A stretch of 64,000 nucleotides of DNA. Source: Collimonas antrihumi. GTDB lineage: Bacteria; Pseudomonadota; Gammaproteobacteria; Burkholderiales; Burkholderiaceae_D. The position numbers and the translations under genes are program-made. Positions 23,967-33,330 of the stretch are shown here, in pieces; the stretch's first letter is position 1, and each line of letters begins with the position of its first letter. The notes under the pieces are model-generated. The model made no database searches and was not told where the DNA came from. It saw only the letters and a program-made list of their open reading frames with translations. The stretch lies in the NCBI RefSeq assembly GCF_018304965.1, contig NZ_JAGQED010000001.1:248001-312000 (forward strand), written 5' to 3'.

Positions 23967-24256
23967 GGGTCAACTATAAAATGACCAAGCCGACGACGCA
24001 CCCATGGATGGTCGCCACGGACCAGATGTTTGTTTGATGCTGCTTGCATGGCAGGAGCAAAATAGGACGTTATCCGCCCTGTTTTAAGAAGAGCCGAAAA
24101 GATGATTCGATTATCTTTTGCCTATGAATCGGAAGCGTCGGAAGGGCAGTAATTCGAGGTATTATTCCGGTGTTACAGGAACCCGCAAACCGATCCGGGC
24201 AGACAGCAATCGCAAGCCGATGTGCTGCGCCGCGCAAAAGACAACCGCCAGAGACG

Positions 24257-25492
24257 ATGCCAATAAGCGACACGATTGAAGGTATTTACCGCAGCGAATC
24301 GCGACGCGTATTCGCCACCTTGATTCGTCTGCTGGGCGACTTCGACACGGCCGAAGAGGCCTTGCAAGATGCATTCAAAGCGGCGATCGAGCAGTGGCCG
24401 CGCGACGGCATCCCCGACAAGCCGGTGCCGTGGCTGGTATCGGCAGGGCGCTTCAAGGCGATTGACGGCATCCGCCGCAGAGCAAGATTTACTGCCTATG
24501 ACGAGGTGGCAGACACGATCGAGGCGATCGCCGACGAGACGCCGGCGCTGGACGACCGCGAACATGTCGAAGATGATCGCTTGCGCCTGATTTTTACCTG
24601 TTGCCACCCCTCGCTGGCGCCGGATGCGCAGATTGCATTGACGTTACGCGAGGTCTGCGGCCTGACAACCGAAGAGATCGCACACGCTTTCCTTACTCCC
24701 GCAACCACGCTGGCGCAACGGATTGTCCGCGCCAAAGCCAAGATCCGCGACGCTCGCATTCCGTACCAGATCCCGGGCCGCGACGAATTGCCTGTGCGTC
24801 TTGAGACGGTCTTGCGCGTCATCTACCTGGTGTTTAACGAAGGCTACTCCGCCTCATCGGGAGCGACGCTGACCCGCCATGATTTATCGCAAGAAGCGAT
24901 TCGGCTGGCGCGCCTCTTGCTGGAGCTGCTACCCGAACCCGAAGTGATGAGCTTGCTAGCCTTGATGCTGTTGCACGAATCGCGTCGCGCTGCGCGCAGT
25001 TCTGCTGCCGGCGACCTGGTGCCGCTGGACGAGCAGGATCGGAGTTTGTGGAACGCTGAGCACATAGCCGAAGGCTCAGCCTTGGTGGAACGCGCCTTTT
25101 CAACGGGTCGTTTCGGAACCTATGCGTTGCAGGCTGCCATTTCAGCCATCCATGCAGAAGCCCGCCATGCCGACACTACCGACTGGGAGCAAATCGTCGG
25201 CCTGTACGACGCTTTGCTGCGGCTGGAGCCTACGCCGGTGATCGAATTGAATCGCGCGGTAGCGATCGCCATGCATCAGGGGCCGGCAGCCGGGCTGGTT
25301 TTGGTGGATAACCTGATTGCGGGTGGCCAGTTGCAAAATTATCATCTGGCGCATGCTGCCCAGGCCGATTTGCACCGGCGTCTGGGACACGTTGCTGAAG
25401 CACGCGCCGCCTACGGGCGAGCCTTGGCGTTGACCCGGCAAGAGCCGGAACGCCGATTTCTGCATCGGCGCCTGGCTGGCTTACCGGATTAG
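24257..25492 (+). CDS. ECF42-type RNA polymerase sigma factor with C-terminal extension
   Basis: 411 residues from ATG 24257. Sigma region 2 occupies about residues 5-75 (IYRSESRRVFATLIRLLGDFDTAEEALQDAF) and region 4 about residues 110-165 (LTLREVCGLTTEEIAHAFL). A long helical, TPR-like C-terminal part follows (VIYLVFNEGYSASSG, then LPEPEVMSLLALMLLHESRR). This length and extension mark the ECF42/SigJ-like group, which is normally coded next to DGPF proteins and lacks an anti-sigma factor. The DGPF gene follows at 25690. The C-terminal domain is thought to control activity. Confidence 0.92.
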   Translation: MPISDTIEGIYRSESRRVFATLIRLLGDFDTAEEALQDAFKAAIEQWPRDGIPDKPVPWLVSAGRFKAIDGIRRRARFTAYDEVADTIEAIADETPALDDREHVEDDRLRLIFTCCHPSLAPDAQIALTLREVCGLTTEEIAHAFLTPATTLAQRIVRAKAKIRDARIPYQIPGRDELPVRLETVLRVIYLVFNEGYSASSGATLTRHDLSQEAIRLARLLLELLPEPEVMSLLALMLLHESRRAARSSAAGDLVPLDEQDRSLWNAEHIAEGSALVERAFSTGRFGTYALQAAISAIHAEARHADTTDWEQIVGLYDALLRLEPTPVIELNRAVAIAMHQGPAAGLVLVDNLIAGGQLQNYHLAHAAQADLHRRLGHVAEARAAYGRALALTRQEPERRFLHRRLAGLPD

Positions 25493-25542
25493 CAACCTCT
25501 GGTTGCGTTTGTTCGTGGCTGAAAAATAAAAATATTGAAATA

Positions 25543-25593
25543 GTTGTCGATTAGTTGCCGATTCGTTGTCGATTTCGCCGTTCGTGGTTCGAC
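25543..25593 (+). promoter_or_regulatory. Triple 11-bp repeat and ECF42-like promoter before the DGPF gene
   Basis: GTTGTCGATTA, GTTGCCGATTC and GTTGTCGATTT lie head to tail at 25543, 25554 and 25565. The last contains TGTCGA (25567-25572), then 17 bases, then CGAC (25590-25593). As I recall, ECF42 sigma factors recognise TGTCGA at -35 with a CGA-type -10, so this is a likely target of the sigma factor coded just upstream. Confidence 0.6.
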
Positions 25594-25689
25594 TATCTAA
25601 TGTAAATGCTTATGAAGCGACGCCGGCGGCGCGCTGCACCGCCGGCCGTCATCCGCCAATATCCATCCATCTATCTATTGGAGACAATA

Positions 25690-26052
25690 ATGAACTATTT
25701 GTGCCTCGTCTATCTTGCGCAGGACAAGCTGCATGCCTGTCCGGACAGCGTCTGTTTTGCGTATGGGGAGGAACTCCGCAACAGCGGTCATTACATCGCG
25801 GGACAGGCGCTGCAATCGACCGACACCGCGACCACCTTGCGCGTACGCAACGGCCAGCTCTCCCTGACCGACGGGCCGTTCGCCGAAACCAAAGAACAAC
25901 TTGCAGGGTTCTACATGATTGAAGCCAAGGATCTCAACGAAGCAATCCACCTGGCCTCGAAAATCCCGCCTGCGCGGTTTGGCAGCATAGAAGTGCGTCC
26001 GGTGCGGGAACTTGATGTCAGCAACACGGTATCGACTCAAGAAGCTGTCTAA
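25690..26052 (+). CDS. YCII-related DGPF-domain protein
   Basis: 120 residues from ATG 25690 with GGAG six bases upstream. The ferredoxin-like YCII/DGPF fold is recognised by NYLCLVYLAQDK at the start, LTDGPFAETKEQLAGFYMIE in the middle and PPARFGSIEVRPV at the end, including the family DGPF motif. These proteins are the standard genomic partners of ECF42 sigma factors. Their biochemical role is unknown. The longer frame from 25606 is promoter sequence. Confidence 0.92.
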   Translation: MNYLCLVYLAQDKLHACPDSVCFAYGEELRNSGHYIAGQALQSTDTATTLRVRNGQLSLTDGPFAETKEQLAGFYMIEAKDLNEAIHLASKIPPARFGSIEVRPVRELDVSNTVSTQEAV

Positions 26053-26120
26053 AGTTGATTTGACCGCAGCGCCTTTCGTCAGGAATAGCGCATGTTCGGA
26101 ACCAGACAAGGAGCGAGAAA

Positions 26121-26594
26121 ATGCAAAAAATTACACCATTCCTGTGGTTTGACGGTAAAGCCGAGGAAGCAATGAATTTTTATACCTCGATTTTCAAGGA
26201 CGCGAAAATCGGCAACATCATGCGATACGGCGATGCCGGACCAGGCCCCAAGGGGGCAGTGATGTCCGCCACATTCCAGCTGCATGGACAGGATTTCATC
26301 GCCTTGAACGGCGGGCCGCAATTCAGTTTTACGCCAGCTATTTCATTCTTCGTGAATTGCCAGACGCAGGAAGAAGTCGACGAACTGTGGGGCAGGTTTT
26401 CCGAAGGCGGGGAGTCGCAGAGATGCGGCTGGATCAAAGACAAATTCGGCCTTTGCTGGCAAATCATTCCGACCATTTTGGGTGAACTGCTGCAAGACAA
26501 GGATCCGCAAAAATCGCAAAGAGTCATGCAGGCAATGATGAAGATGGACAAGATAGACATCAAACTTTTGAAACAAGCTTACGAACAGCAATGA
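26121..26594 (+). CDS. VOC-family PhnB-like protein
   Basis: 157 residues, GGAG seven bases before [23 protein letters not shown] at the start and [19 protein letters not shown] in the middle match the PhnB/3-demethylubiquinone methyltransferase-like vicinal oxygen chelate group. [20 protein letters not shown] is the typical C-terminal block. VOC proteins of this type often accompany ECF42/DGPF genes. A 10-bp hairpin at 26603-26632 follows and may end the transcript. Confidence 0.9.
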   Translation: MQKITPFLWFDGKAEEAMNFYTSIFKDAKIGNIMRYGDAGPGPKGAVMSATFQLHGQDFIALNGGPQFSFTPAISFFVNCQTQEEVDELWGRFSEGGESQRCGWIKDKFGLCWQIIPTILGELLQDKDPQKSQRVMQAMMKMDKIDIKLLKQAYEQQ

Positions 26595-26602
26595 AGGTTA
26601 AG

Positions 26603-26632
26603 CCGCCGCTCACCGGTTTAGTTGAGCGGCGG
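26603..26632 (+). terminator. Strong hairpin after the VOC gene
   Basis: CCGCCGCTCA and TGAGCGGCGG pair perfectly around a 10-base loop. No T-run follows (GTGTTCTG), so termination efficiency is uncertain. Confidence 0.5.
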
Positions 26633-26793
26633 GTGTTCTGACGCGCATGAATCGTGATTTGACTTGATTTCATCAATTACGGCGCGGGTCAGGCCTGCGT
26701 ATCGTCATCGACGCCATCCCAGTACCCCAGCGTTTCTTATCGCTTATGGTTGTCTCTCGTCTCGTAAGCATAATGTTGTTATCGGGTGCTGTT

Positions 26794-28455
26794 TCACTGC
26801 TTGTCGGTACTGACTGCCGCAGCTTTTATCTGCGCCCGCCATTTTTTCAAGTACTGGTCAATCAGGGCAGTGTGATGTATTTGCGGTTCTGAATGGGTAA
26901 CTTCACCTGATTTTCCGGCGGCCTTGATGTCATCGTTTTCCCAGGTCGTGACCAACGCCTTGGCTTTATCGAAAGCTTCGCTAAAGGATGCACTGCCAGG
27001 CAAGGATTTTTGGAAAAACGCTTTGCCAAAGTAAGTGAAGTCGTTGTCATCGGCACATCCGAAGGAGGTTCGATCCTGGCGGGCGGCGGCAATCACCATG
27101 GTGTGTTCGTCTTTTAACGGCTTGATGAAACCACCCGCGTAGCAGGCTGAGACCACGACCACTTTCCAGCGTATGCCTGACTCGGATAGCAATTTTCCCA
27201 GCTCCTGTGCTGGAAGATTGCGCAACTCCATGCCATTCTGGGCCAGGCTCAATTCGTGATCCTGCGATCCGTGGCTGGTCAGGTACAGGAACAAGATGTC
27301 GTTTTCCTTATCCATCCGGCTGGCGATGGCGTTCAGGCTTTCGCGGATGCTGGTTACTGTCGCCATCGGCGCCTGGGCTACCGTATTGCGGCTGTTGACC
27401 AATACTATGGAGCGTCCCCGGGTACCGAAATCGCGATCAAACTGGTTGCGGACAAAATCTGTCTCGCGGTGAAATACTTCTTGGGAACCGTCGCCGGCGA
27501 CAGCCAGTAGATACAGATTGATCTTGCCGGCTTCATGCGGCGCAATTGCCGCCAAAGCCTTGTCAAGCAGGGTGCGTTGATTGTATAAGGCGGTTTCTAT
27601 ATTCAGCCTGGTTTGCGTTTCAGCTTTCTTGTCTTCCAGGACGCCGTAGCTCCAGGTGCCGCTGTCCTCGGTGCGGCCATCTTTTTGTGGCGAAGCGTAA
27701 ATAAGGACGCCTTCACCCTCATACATGCCGTAGGCAAAATTTCCGGTGTACCGATCGCCCTTGGCACTCCGGTAAATCCCTTGTCCGTGATATTTCCAGT
27801 TTTTGAACTCGCCCACATAGCTGCTGCCGTCCTTGCCGATGTAGTGTGCTTTTCCGACCAGCCGGCCATCGGCAAAAATACCTTCATAGATATTGCCGCC
27901 TGCATCGGTAAGCCGGCCACCGCCTTGAGGGCGCCAGTTCTTGAAAGCGCCAACATAGCGAGAGCCTTTGTGTACATGATAGATGCCGTATCCTGTGAAC
28001 TCTCCTTTGTCGAATTCGCCCTCGTAGGATTCTTCATCCTTTACTTCGAGTCGCCCTTTGCCTTGATATTGCCCGTTAGCGAATTGACCTGCGTATCTGC
28101 GCCCGTCCCGGTACTTTATTTCACCTTTGCCGGCGTACATTCCTTGCTTGAATTCGCCGTCATACCGGTCGCCTGCATCTGAACGGTATTTCCCCTTTCC
28201 CGAAAACAGTCCCTTGTCAAAACCACCTTCGTAGCTGGCGCCGTTCGCCCATTCTATTTTTCCCTGGCCTTGCATCTTGCCGTCCGTAAGCTGGCCATAA
28301 TATTGACCGCCGTCAGGGGTAATGGCATTCGGAGGAGGTAGCGTGGCAGCGGCGTTGGCGATCATCAATCCCGAGAAAAATACGCATGCCGCGGTTGCGC
28401 TTGCCAGCGTGAGCTTGCAGCCGCGAGTGAATTTGATAGCTTTGTTTTCATGCAT
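26794..28455 (-). CDS. Secreted MORN-repeat protein with C13-type cysteine peptidase domain
   Basis: 553 residues from ATG 28453-28455, GGGGA upstream. A signal peptide to about residue 37 (LTLASATAACVFFSGLMIANAAA) is followed by about ten MORN repeats (residues 50-280, for example YEGGFDKGLFSGKGKYRS and YDGEFKQGMYAGKGEIKYRD). The C-terminal half holds a caspase/legumain fold of the C13 type: histidine in LFLYLTSHGSQDHELSL and cysteine in WKVVVVSACYAGGFIKPL. It probably acts in the periplasm or outside, with the MORN part binding membrane lipid or a partner. Substrate unknown. Confidence 0.85.
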   Translation of the reverse strand: MHENKAIKFTRGCKLTLASATAACVFFSGLMIANAAATLPPPNAITPDGGQYYGQLTDGKMQGQGKIEWANGASYEGGFDKGLFSGKGKYRSDAGDRYDGEFKQGMYAGKGEIKYRDGRRYAGQFANGQYQGKGRLEVKDEESYEGEFDKGEFTGYGIYHVHKGSRYVGAFKNWRPQGGGRLTDAGGNIYEGIFADGRLVGKAHYIGKDGSSYVGEFKNWKYHGQGIYRSAKGDRYTGNFAYGMYEGEGVLIYASPQKDGRTEDSGTWSYGVLEDKKAETQTRLNIETALYNQRTLLDKALAAIAPHEAGKINLYLLAVAGDGSQEVFHRETDFVRNQFDRDFGTRGRSIVLVNSRNTVAQAPMATVTSIRESLNAIASRMDKENDILFLYLTSHGSQDHELSLAQNGMELRNLPAQELGKLLSESGIRWKVVVVSACYAGGFIKPLKDEHTMVIAAARQDRTSFGCADDNDFTYFGKAFFQKSLPGSASFSEAFDKAKALVTTWENDDIKAAGKSGEVTHSEPQIHHTALIDQYLKKWRAQIKAAAVSTDKQ

Positions 28456-28736
28456 ACGTTTTCCCCGTTTTCCCAAGATTTTTGGCTGTCGCAAGTTGCA
28501 GGATGGAAATTTAACATGAAGTGTTGTCTTTTTGCATAAAAATCCGGCTTGGCTGGCAAACACTGTGGTTTGTAGTCGTTCTGCGCCGATGTGCCCATTT
28601 TTTTGCCAACTTTTTTGCGGCCCGGTGCTCTGTGCGCTACCGGACATCAAAGTTTATTTCGGGTTTATACTCAAAAACTCGGATGCGGCAGCGTCTGCGT
28701 TACTTCCAGAAGCTAAACGAGCCTTGGAGTTTCATC

Positions 28737-29456
28737 ATGGACAACTCTCCAAATCCCAGGAAAAACCATTTACTGGCTGCACTTCCGGACGCTGAGTGGG
28801 AGCGTTGGCAACCGCAACTGGAAGCCGTCGATATGCCGCTCGGCCAGGTGTTGTACGAATCGGGCAGCACGCTGAGCTATGTCTATTTCCCGACCACTTC
28901 CATCGTTTCGCTGTTGTATCTGCTGGAAAACGGCGCCTCGGCCGAGATCGCCGTGGTGGGCAACGAGGGTATCGTCGGCGTGTCCCTGTTCATGGGTGGC
29001 GAATCCACCCCCAGCCGTGCGGTGGTGCAAAGTGCCGGCCAGGGGTTCCGGTTGCGCGCGCGGGTCATGAAGGACGAGTTCAACCGCGCCGGGCCAGTGC
29101 TGCACCTGCTGTTGCGCTATACCCAGGCTTTGATCACGCAGATGTCGCAGACGGCGGTGTGCAACCGGCACCATACGCTGGATCAGCAGCTATGCCGCTG
29201 GCTGCTGTTAAGCCTGGATCGGCTGCAGGGCAACGATCTGGTGATGACGCAGGAGCTGATCGCCAACATGCTCGGCGTGCGGCGCGAAGGCGTTACCGAG
29301 GCCGCGGGAAGTTTGCAGACGGCTGGATTGATTCGCTATGTACGCGGACACATCACAGTGCTAGACCGAGAGGGACTGGAGAAGCGCACATGTGAATGTT
29401 ATGCAGTCGTCAAGAAGGAGTGCGACCGCCTGCTTCCTGATAAATTGGCAATCTGA
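28737..29456 (+). CDS. Crp/Fnr-family transcriptional regulator (first of a tandem pair)
   Basis: 239 residues from ATG 28737, GGAG seven bases upstream. Cyclic-nucleotide-binding-like beta roll at residues 15-125 (PLGQVLYESGSTLSYVYFPT), without the cAMP-contact residues. The C-terminal helix-turn-helix contains MTQELIANMLGVRREGVTEA. The MLGVRREGVT recognition helix differs from E. coli Crp. Followed 245 bases later by a related regulator. The signal sensed is unknown. Confidence 0.9.
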   Translation: MDNSPNPRKNHLLAALPDAEWERWQPQLEAVDMPLGQVLYESGSTLSYVYFPTTSIVSLLYLLENGASAEIAVVGNEGIVGVSLFMGGESTPSRAVVQSAGQGFRLRARVMKDEFNRAGPVLHLLLRYTQALITQMSQTAVCNRHHTLDQQLCRWLLLSLDRLQGNDLVMTQELIANMLGVRREGVTEAAGSLQTAGLIRYVRGHITVLDREGLEKRTCECYAVVKKECDRLLPDKLAI

Positions 29457-29701
29457 TGCAAAATCGTCTGCCGGAGTCATTCATCATCGGCATGGCTGCC
29501 GTGTTTCTGCCCGCCCGGCTGTTTTATGGCCGGTGTCCCAACTAAATTTTCCATATGTGTGCTAACAGACGGTCAGGCGTGAATGCCTGCTGCAAACTGC
29601 TGTTACTACCCGACATTGTATTTGCCAATAACGCGATCTTCATCTCGCTCCGGCCTACCGCAAATTAAGGTGGTGGGCCGGCAATATACCGGAGAACTGG
29701 T

Positions 29702-30391
29702 TTGGGCACCGTCGAGAACCATTTGATCGAACTGCTTCCGCGCAAGGAGCGGTTGCGTCTGCTTGCTGTCAGCGAGTTGATTGAACTGGAGCCGAGTGAA
29801 ATATTGTGCGAACCTGGCAAGCTTATCCGTCATGTCTATTTTCCTATCGATGCATCGATTTCGCTGATGGCTTTGATTGATGGCAGCCCCGGCGTTGAGG
29901 TTGGCATGGTGGGACGGGAAGGCATGTTGGGGGGGCAGATGGCGCTGGGTGTGGCCATGGCGCTGGTGCACGCTGTGGTGCAAAGCCCTGGTACTGTGCG
30001 GCGCATAAGTGCCAGTGCTTTCCGTAACGAACTCGCGTGCAGCCCGGCGTTACAACGCGGCATGCACAATTACCTGTATGTACGCATGGCGCAGATGATC
30101 ACCTCGGCGGCGTGCCTCCGTTTCCATTTGATCGGACCGCGCCTGGCGCGCTGGCTCCTGATGAGCCAGGATCGCGCGCATTCCGACCACTTTCACGTTA
30201 CCCATGAATTCCTGGCCACCATGCTTGGCGTGCGTCGAGAAGGTATCACGGCTGCCGCCAGCGCCTTGCAACGTGACGGGCTTATAGAGTATCGGCGCGG
30301 CAACCTCAAGGTGCTTGACCGACCGGGACTGGAAGCTGCTGCATGCGGCTGTTATGCGGTCGATCGGGAGGCATATGCAGCGTTGCTGTAG
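29702..30391 (+). CDS. Crp/Fnr-family transcriptional regulator (second of the pair), TTG start
   Basis: 229 residues. Start TTG 29702 with GGAG seven bases upstream. No ATG gives a full domain. Same layout as the previous gene: beta roll (PSEILCEPGKLIRHVYFPID) and helix-turn-helix (VTHEFLATMLGVRREGITAA). The near-identical recognition helix LATMLGVRREGIT suggests similar DNA sites. Likely an old tandem duplication. Confidence 0.88.
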   Translation: MGTVENHLIELLPRKERLRLLAVSELIELEPSEILCEPGKLIRHVYFPIDASISLMALIDGSPGVEVGMVGREGMLGGQMALGVAMALVHAVVQSPGTVRRISASAFRNELACSPALQRGMHNYLYVRMAQMITSAACLRFHLIGPRLARWLLMSQDRAHSDHFHVTHEFLATMLGVRREGITAAASALQRDGLIEYRRGNLKVLDRPGLEAAACGCYAVDREAYAALL

Positions 30392-30496
30392 TTTGCGCTT
30401 GCGGAAACACGCATGGAAGCGGGCCGCGGCCTGCTATTTTTATTGCAAGACGCCGACAATTTTGTCAGTAGCAATCGTGTCGGCCCTGCCGCGCAA

Positions 30497-30715
30497 TCAG
30501 CGTTTTCCTGCCTGGTTACCGATGACGCCGCCGACCGCCGCACCGCCGACTGTGCCAAGGGCGCTGCCGTTGGTCAATACAGCACCGCCGACTGCGCCTA
30601 TGCCGGCGCCGATTGCCGTATCCGTGCCACGGCGAGACATGCCGTCACATGCGCTCAAGCCGAGTACTACAAGCAGAGTCATAGCACCGACTGAAAGTTT
30701 TTGGTTCGTTTTCAT
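30497..30715 (-). CDS. OsmB-like glycine-zipper lipoprotein
   Basis: 72 residues from ATG 30713-30715, GAGG upstream. Lipobox VLGLSAC places the modified cysteine near residue 23. The mature part is a glycine zipper (AIGAGIGAVGGAVL and VGGAAVGGVIGNQAG), as in osmotically inducible lipoprotein B. Outer-membrane or envelope stress role likely. The 258 bases between it and the aldolase gene hold no gene I can support. Confidence 0.85.
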   Translation of the reverse strand: MKTNQKLSVGAMTLLVVLGLSACDGMSRRGTDTAIGAGIGAVGGAVLTNGSALGTVGGAAVGGVIGNQAGKR

Positions 30716-30973
30716 GGAACACCTCTTTGTCAATATCGAGTTATAGGCGAATGCCTACACCCTGACCTTGAAAATACCCTCAAAGCAGCAGTTGGTCGGT
30801 GCGGTGGCGCACCTAAGCCTGCATTTTGATTCGGGCTTCCAGATATAGTCCAGGCCGCCGCGAATGCAGCGGCAAGTCAGCCTGTTGCGGACGGTTGCCT
30901 TGCCGCTGCATTCGTGGCAGCATGTTCTGGAGAACTTTTCGCAGTCTGCAGTCATCACTGGGAGTAACCAGCT

Positions 30974-31999
30974 ATGAATATCGACGAGCTGAAATCGGTG
31001 GCCAGCGCCATCGTTGCGCAACAGAAGGGTATCCTGGCCGCGGACGAAAGCGGGCCGACCATCAAGAAGCGGTTCGACGCAATCAAGCTCGAATGCACCG
31101 AAGAGAGCCGCCGCCGCTATCGCGAAATCCTGTTAACTACCGAGGGTGTGGAGCCTTATATCGGTGGTGTCATCCTGTACGATGAAACGTTGCGTCAGAG
31201 CTGTGCGGAGGGCACACCTTTTGCCGAACTGCTGACGCGCCGTGGAATCATCCCGGGCATCAAAGTGGATGGCGGCGCCAAGCCGCTGGCATTGCATGCG
31301 GGCGAGAAAATCACCGAAGGACTGGACGGCTTGCGCGATCGGCTTCAAGAGTATCGACAGCTGGGCGCCAGGTTTGCCAAATGGCGCGGCGTGATCGAGA
31401 TTAATGAAAGCGACATCCCGAGTACGTCTGCCATCCAGGCCAACGCGCACGCTCTGGCGCGTTACGCTGCGTTGTGTCAGGAAGTCGGCATTGTGCCTAT
31501 CGTTGAACCGGAAGTGCTGATGGATGGTTCCCATAACATCGAACGTTGCGAGGCGGTGACATCACAGGTGCTGGAAATTGTGTTTGCCGAGCTAGATGCG
31601 CAGCGCGTCGCGTTCGAGGGCATGCTGCTCAAGCCGAACATGGTCATCGCTGGCATGAAGTGCGCGCAGCAAGCTGATGTGCAGCAAGTTGCCGAGGCTA
31701 CCATGCGTTGCCTGGCACGTTATGTGCCGGCGGCCGTGCCGGGCATTGTCTTTTTGTCTGGTGGCCAAAGCGCACAAGATGCGACGGCCCATTTGAATGC
31801 CATGAACCAGCTCGGCGCGCATCCCTGGCCGGTGAGTTTTTCTTACGGGCGGGCGCTGCAGGCGCCGGTGTTGATGGCCTGGAAGGGGCTGGAGCAGAAC
31901 GTGGCCGAAGCACAAAAAACTTTCTTCCGGCGTTGCCAGTTGAATGGCCTGGCGCGTCTCGGCAAGTACGACAGCGCCATGGAGGGCGCGTCTCCATAA
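30974..31999 (+). CDS. Class I fructose-bisphosphate aldolase
   Basis: 341 residues. Motifs: GILAADESGPTIKKRFDAI, GVILYDETLRQ, VEPEVLMDGSHNIERC and GMLLKPNMVIAG carrying the Schiff-base lysine. FLSGGQSAQDAT binds phosphate near the end. Cleaves fructose-1,6-bisphosphate to DHAP and glyceraldehyde-3-phosphate. GGGAG ribosome site. Convergent with the PPi-PFK gene 13 bases on, so two steps of the same pathway sit tail to tail. Confidence 0.96.
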   Translation: MNIDELKSVASAIVAQQKGILAADESGPTIKKRFDAIKLECTEESRRRYREILLTTEGVEPYIGGVILYDETLRQSCAEGTPFAELLTRRGIIPGIKVDGGAKPLALHAGEKITEGLDGLRDRLQEYRQLGARFAKWRGVIEINESDIPSTSAIQANAHALARYAALCQEVGIVPIVEPEVLMDGSHNIERCEAVTSQVLEIVFAELDAQRVAFEGMLLKPNMVIAGMKCAQQADVQQVAEATMRCLARYVPAAVPGIVFLSGGQSAQDATAHLNAMNQLGAHPWPVSFSYGRALQAPVLMAWKGLEQNVAEAQKTFFRRCQLNGLARLGKYDSAMEGASP

Positions 32000-32012
32000 G
32001 GGCAGATGTGGA

Positions 32013-33233
32013 TCAGCCAGAGGTGTTCCGTATCTTGGCGACTGGGTGGGCGCGCAGGCGGAAGCCGTCTGGCATGCCCGATCCCAGCAAGGGTTGCAGG
32101 TAGAGCCGGAAAGCATCGGTGACGTCGGTGCCGCTGGCGGCGATCAGCTCATCTTCCATGACCCTGGTTTTACCAGCCACCACATCCAGCTCCAACAATT
32201 CGTAGTCGACCGAATAAGCGCCGCTGCGCTTGATGGCGACTGTGCCGTTGCGATTGTCGTGCACCGCAAACTGCAATGCTTTTTCGCCGACCTCACGCGC
32301 CTCGCGCTGGTCCACGTCCGATACGCACCCCATAAACGAGCGCTGCAGATAGCCGAAGGTATCGCCGCGGACGCGTTTGATATTCAATTTCGATTTGATC
32401 TCTTCACACAGCAAATCAGCCAAGGCGCCGTTGCCGGATAGTTGCACATTGCCATGGGCATCGCGTTCCACCGTCTTCGCCAGCAGGCTGGCGATAGGCG
32501 TGCCCGATGCATCGTGTATGCCTTCGGAAACGGCAATCACGCAACGGCCGAAGCGTTGGTAGGCTTGTTTCACGTCGGCCAGGAATTTCTCCAGTACAAA
32601 AACCCGCTCCGGCAGATAAATCAGGTGCGGCCCGTCATCGGGGAATTTTCTGCCTAGCGCGGATGCGGCCGTCAAAAAGCCTGCGTGCCGCCCCATCACC
32701 ACGCCGACGTAGACGCCGGGCAGGGAAGCGTTATCGAGGTTGGCGCCAGCAAATGCCTGGGCCACGAAGCGTGCCGCCGATGGAAAGCCTGGCGTGTGAT
32801 CGTTGCTGACCAGATCGTTGTCGATGGTTTTGGGAATATGGATACAGCGTAAGGGGAAGGTTAGCTTTTCCGCCTCCAGGCTGAGAATGCGCAGGGTGTC
32901 GGATGAATCGTTGCCGCCGATATAGAAAAAATGATTTATCTGATGCGCTTGCAGCACCTGGATAATCTCCTGGCAATACTTAAGGTCAGGTTTGTCGCGC
33001 GTCGATCCCAACGCGGAAGATGGCGTGTTCGCCACCAGCTCCAGGTTGCTGCTGGTTTCCTGGCCCAGGTCGAGAAAGTCTTCGTTGACTATGCCGCGCA
33101 CGCCATTGCGCGCCCCATACACCAGGCCGACATCTGATATGCCGCGCGCCGCCAGCACGACCCCCACCAGGGACTGGTTGATCACGGCGGTAGGGCCGCC
33201 GCCTTGCGCGATAAGGATTCTTCTGGATTGCAT
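32013..33233 (-). CDS. 6-phosphofructokinase, pyrophosphate-dependent type
   Basis: 406 residues from ATG 33231-33233, seven bases after GGGAG. The ATG at 33239 is too close to that site. Motifs: AQGGGPTAVINQSL, FYIGGNDSSDTL, HIPKTIDNDL, GVVMGRHAGFL. The Asp following GGN and the PKTIDND block mark the PPi-using group. Makes fructose-1,6-bisphosphate reversibly, the substrate of the neighbouring aldolase. Many pseudomonads and relatives lack ATP-PFK, so this may be the glycolytic or gluconeogenic route here. Confidence 0.93.
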   Translation of the reverse strand: MQSRRILIAQGGGPTAVINQSLVGVVLAARGISDVGLVYGARNGVRGIVNEDFLDLGQETSSNLELVANTPSSALGSTRDKPDLKYCQEIIQVLQAHQINHFFYIGGNDSSDTLRILSLEAEKLTFPLRCIHIPKTIDNDLVSNDHTPGFPSAARFVAQAFAGANLDNASLPGVYVGVVMGRHAGFLTAASALGRKFPDDGPHLIYLPERVFVLEKFLADVKQAYQRFGRCVIAVSEGIHDASGTPIASLLAKTVERDAHGNVQLSGNGALADLLCEEIKSKLNIKRVRGDTFGYLQRSFMGCVSDVDQREAREVGEKALQFAVHDNRNGTVAIKRSGAYSVDYELLELDVVAGKTRVMEDELIAASGTDVTDAFRLYLQPLLGSGMPDGFRLRAHPVAKIRNTSG

Positions 33234-33330
33234 TTGCATTCTCCCTGAACTATCACTATCGTTGAACGGAGCTGACACTTTCCGATTCTACCTCCATCGC
33301 ACAGGCGCGGGCTAACGACCTTATTTGGCC

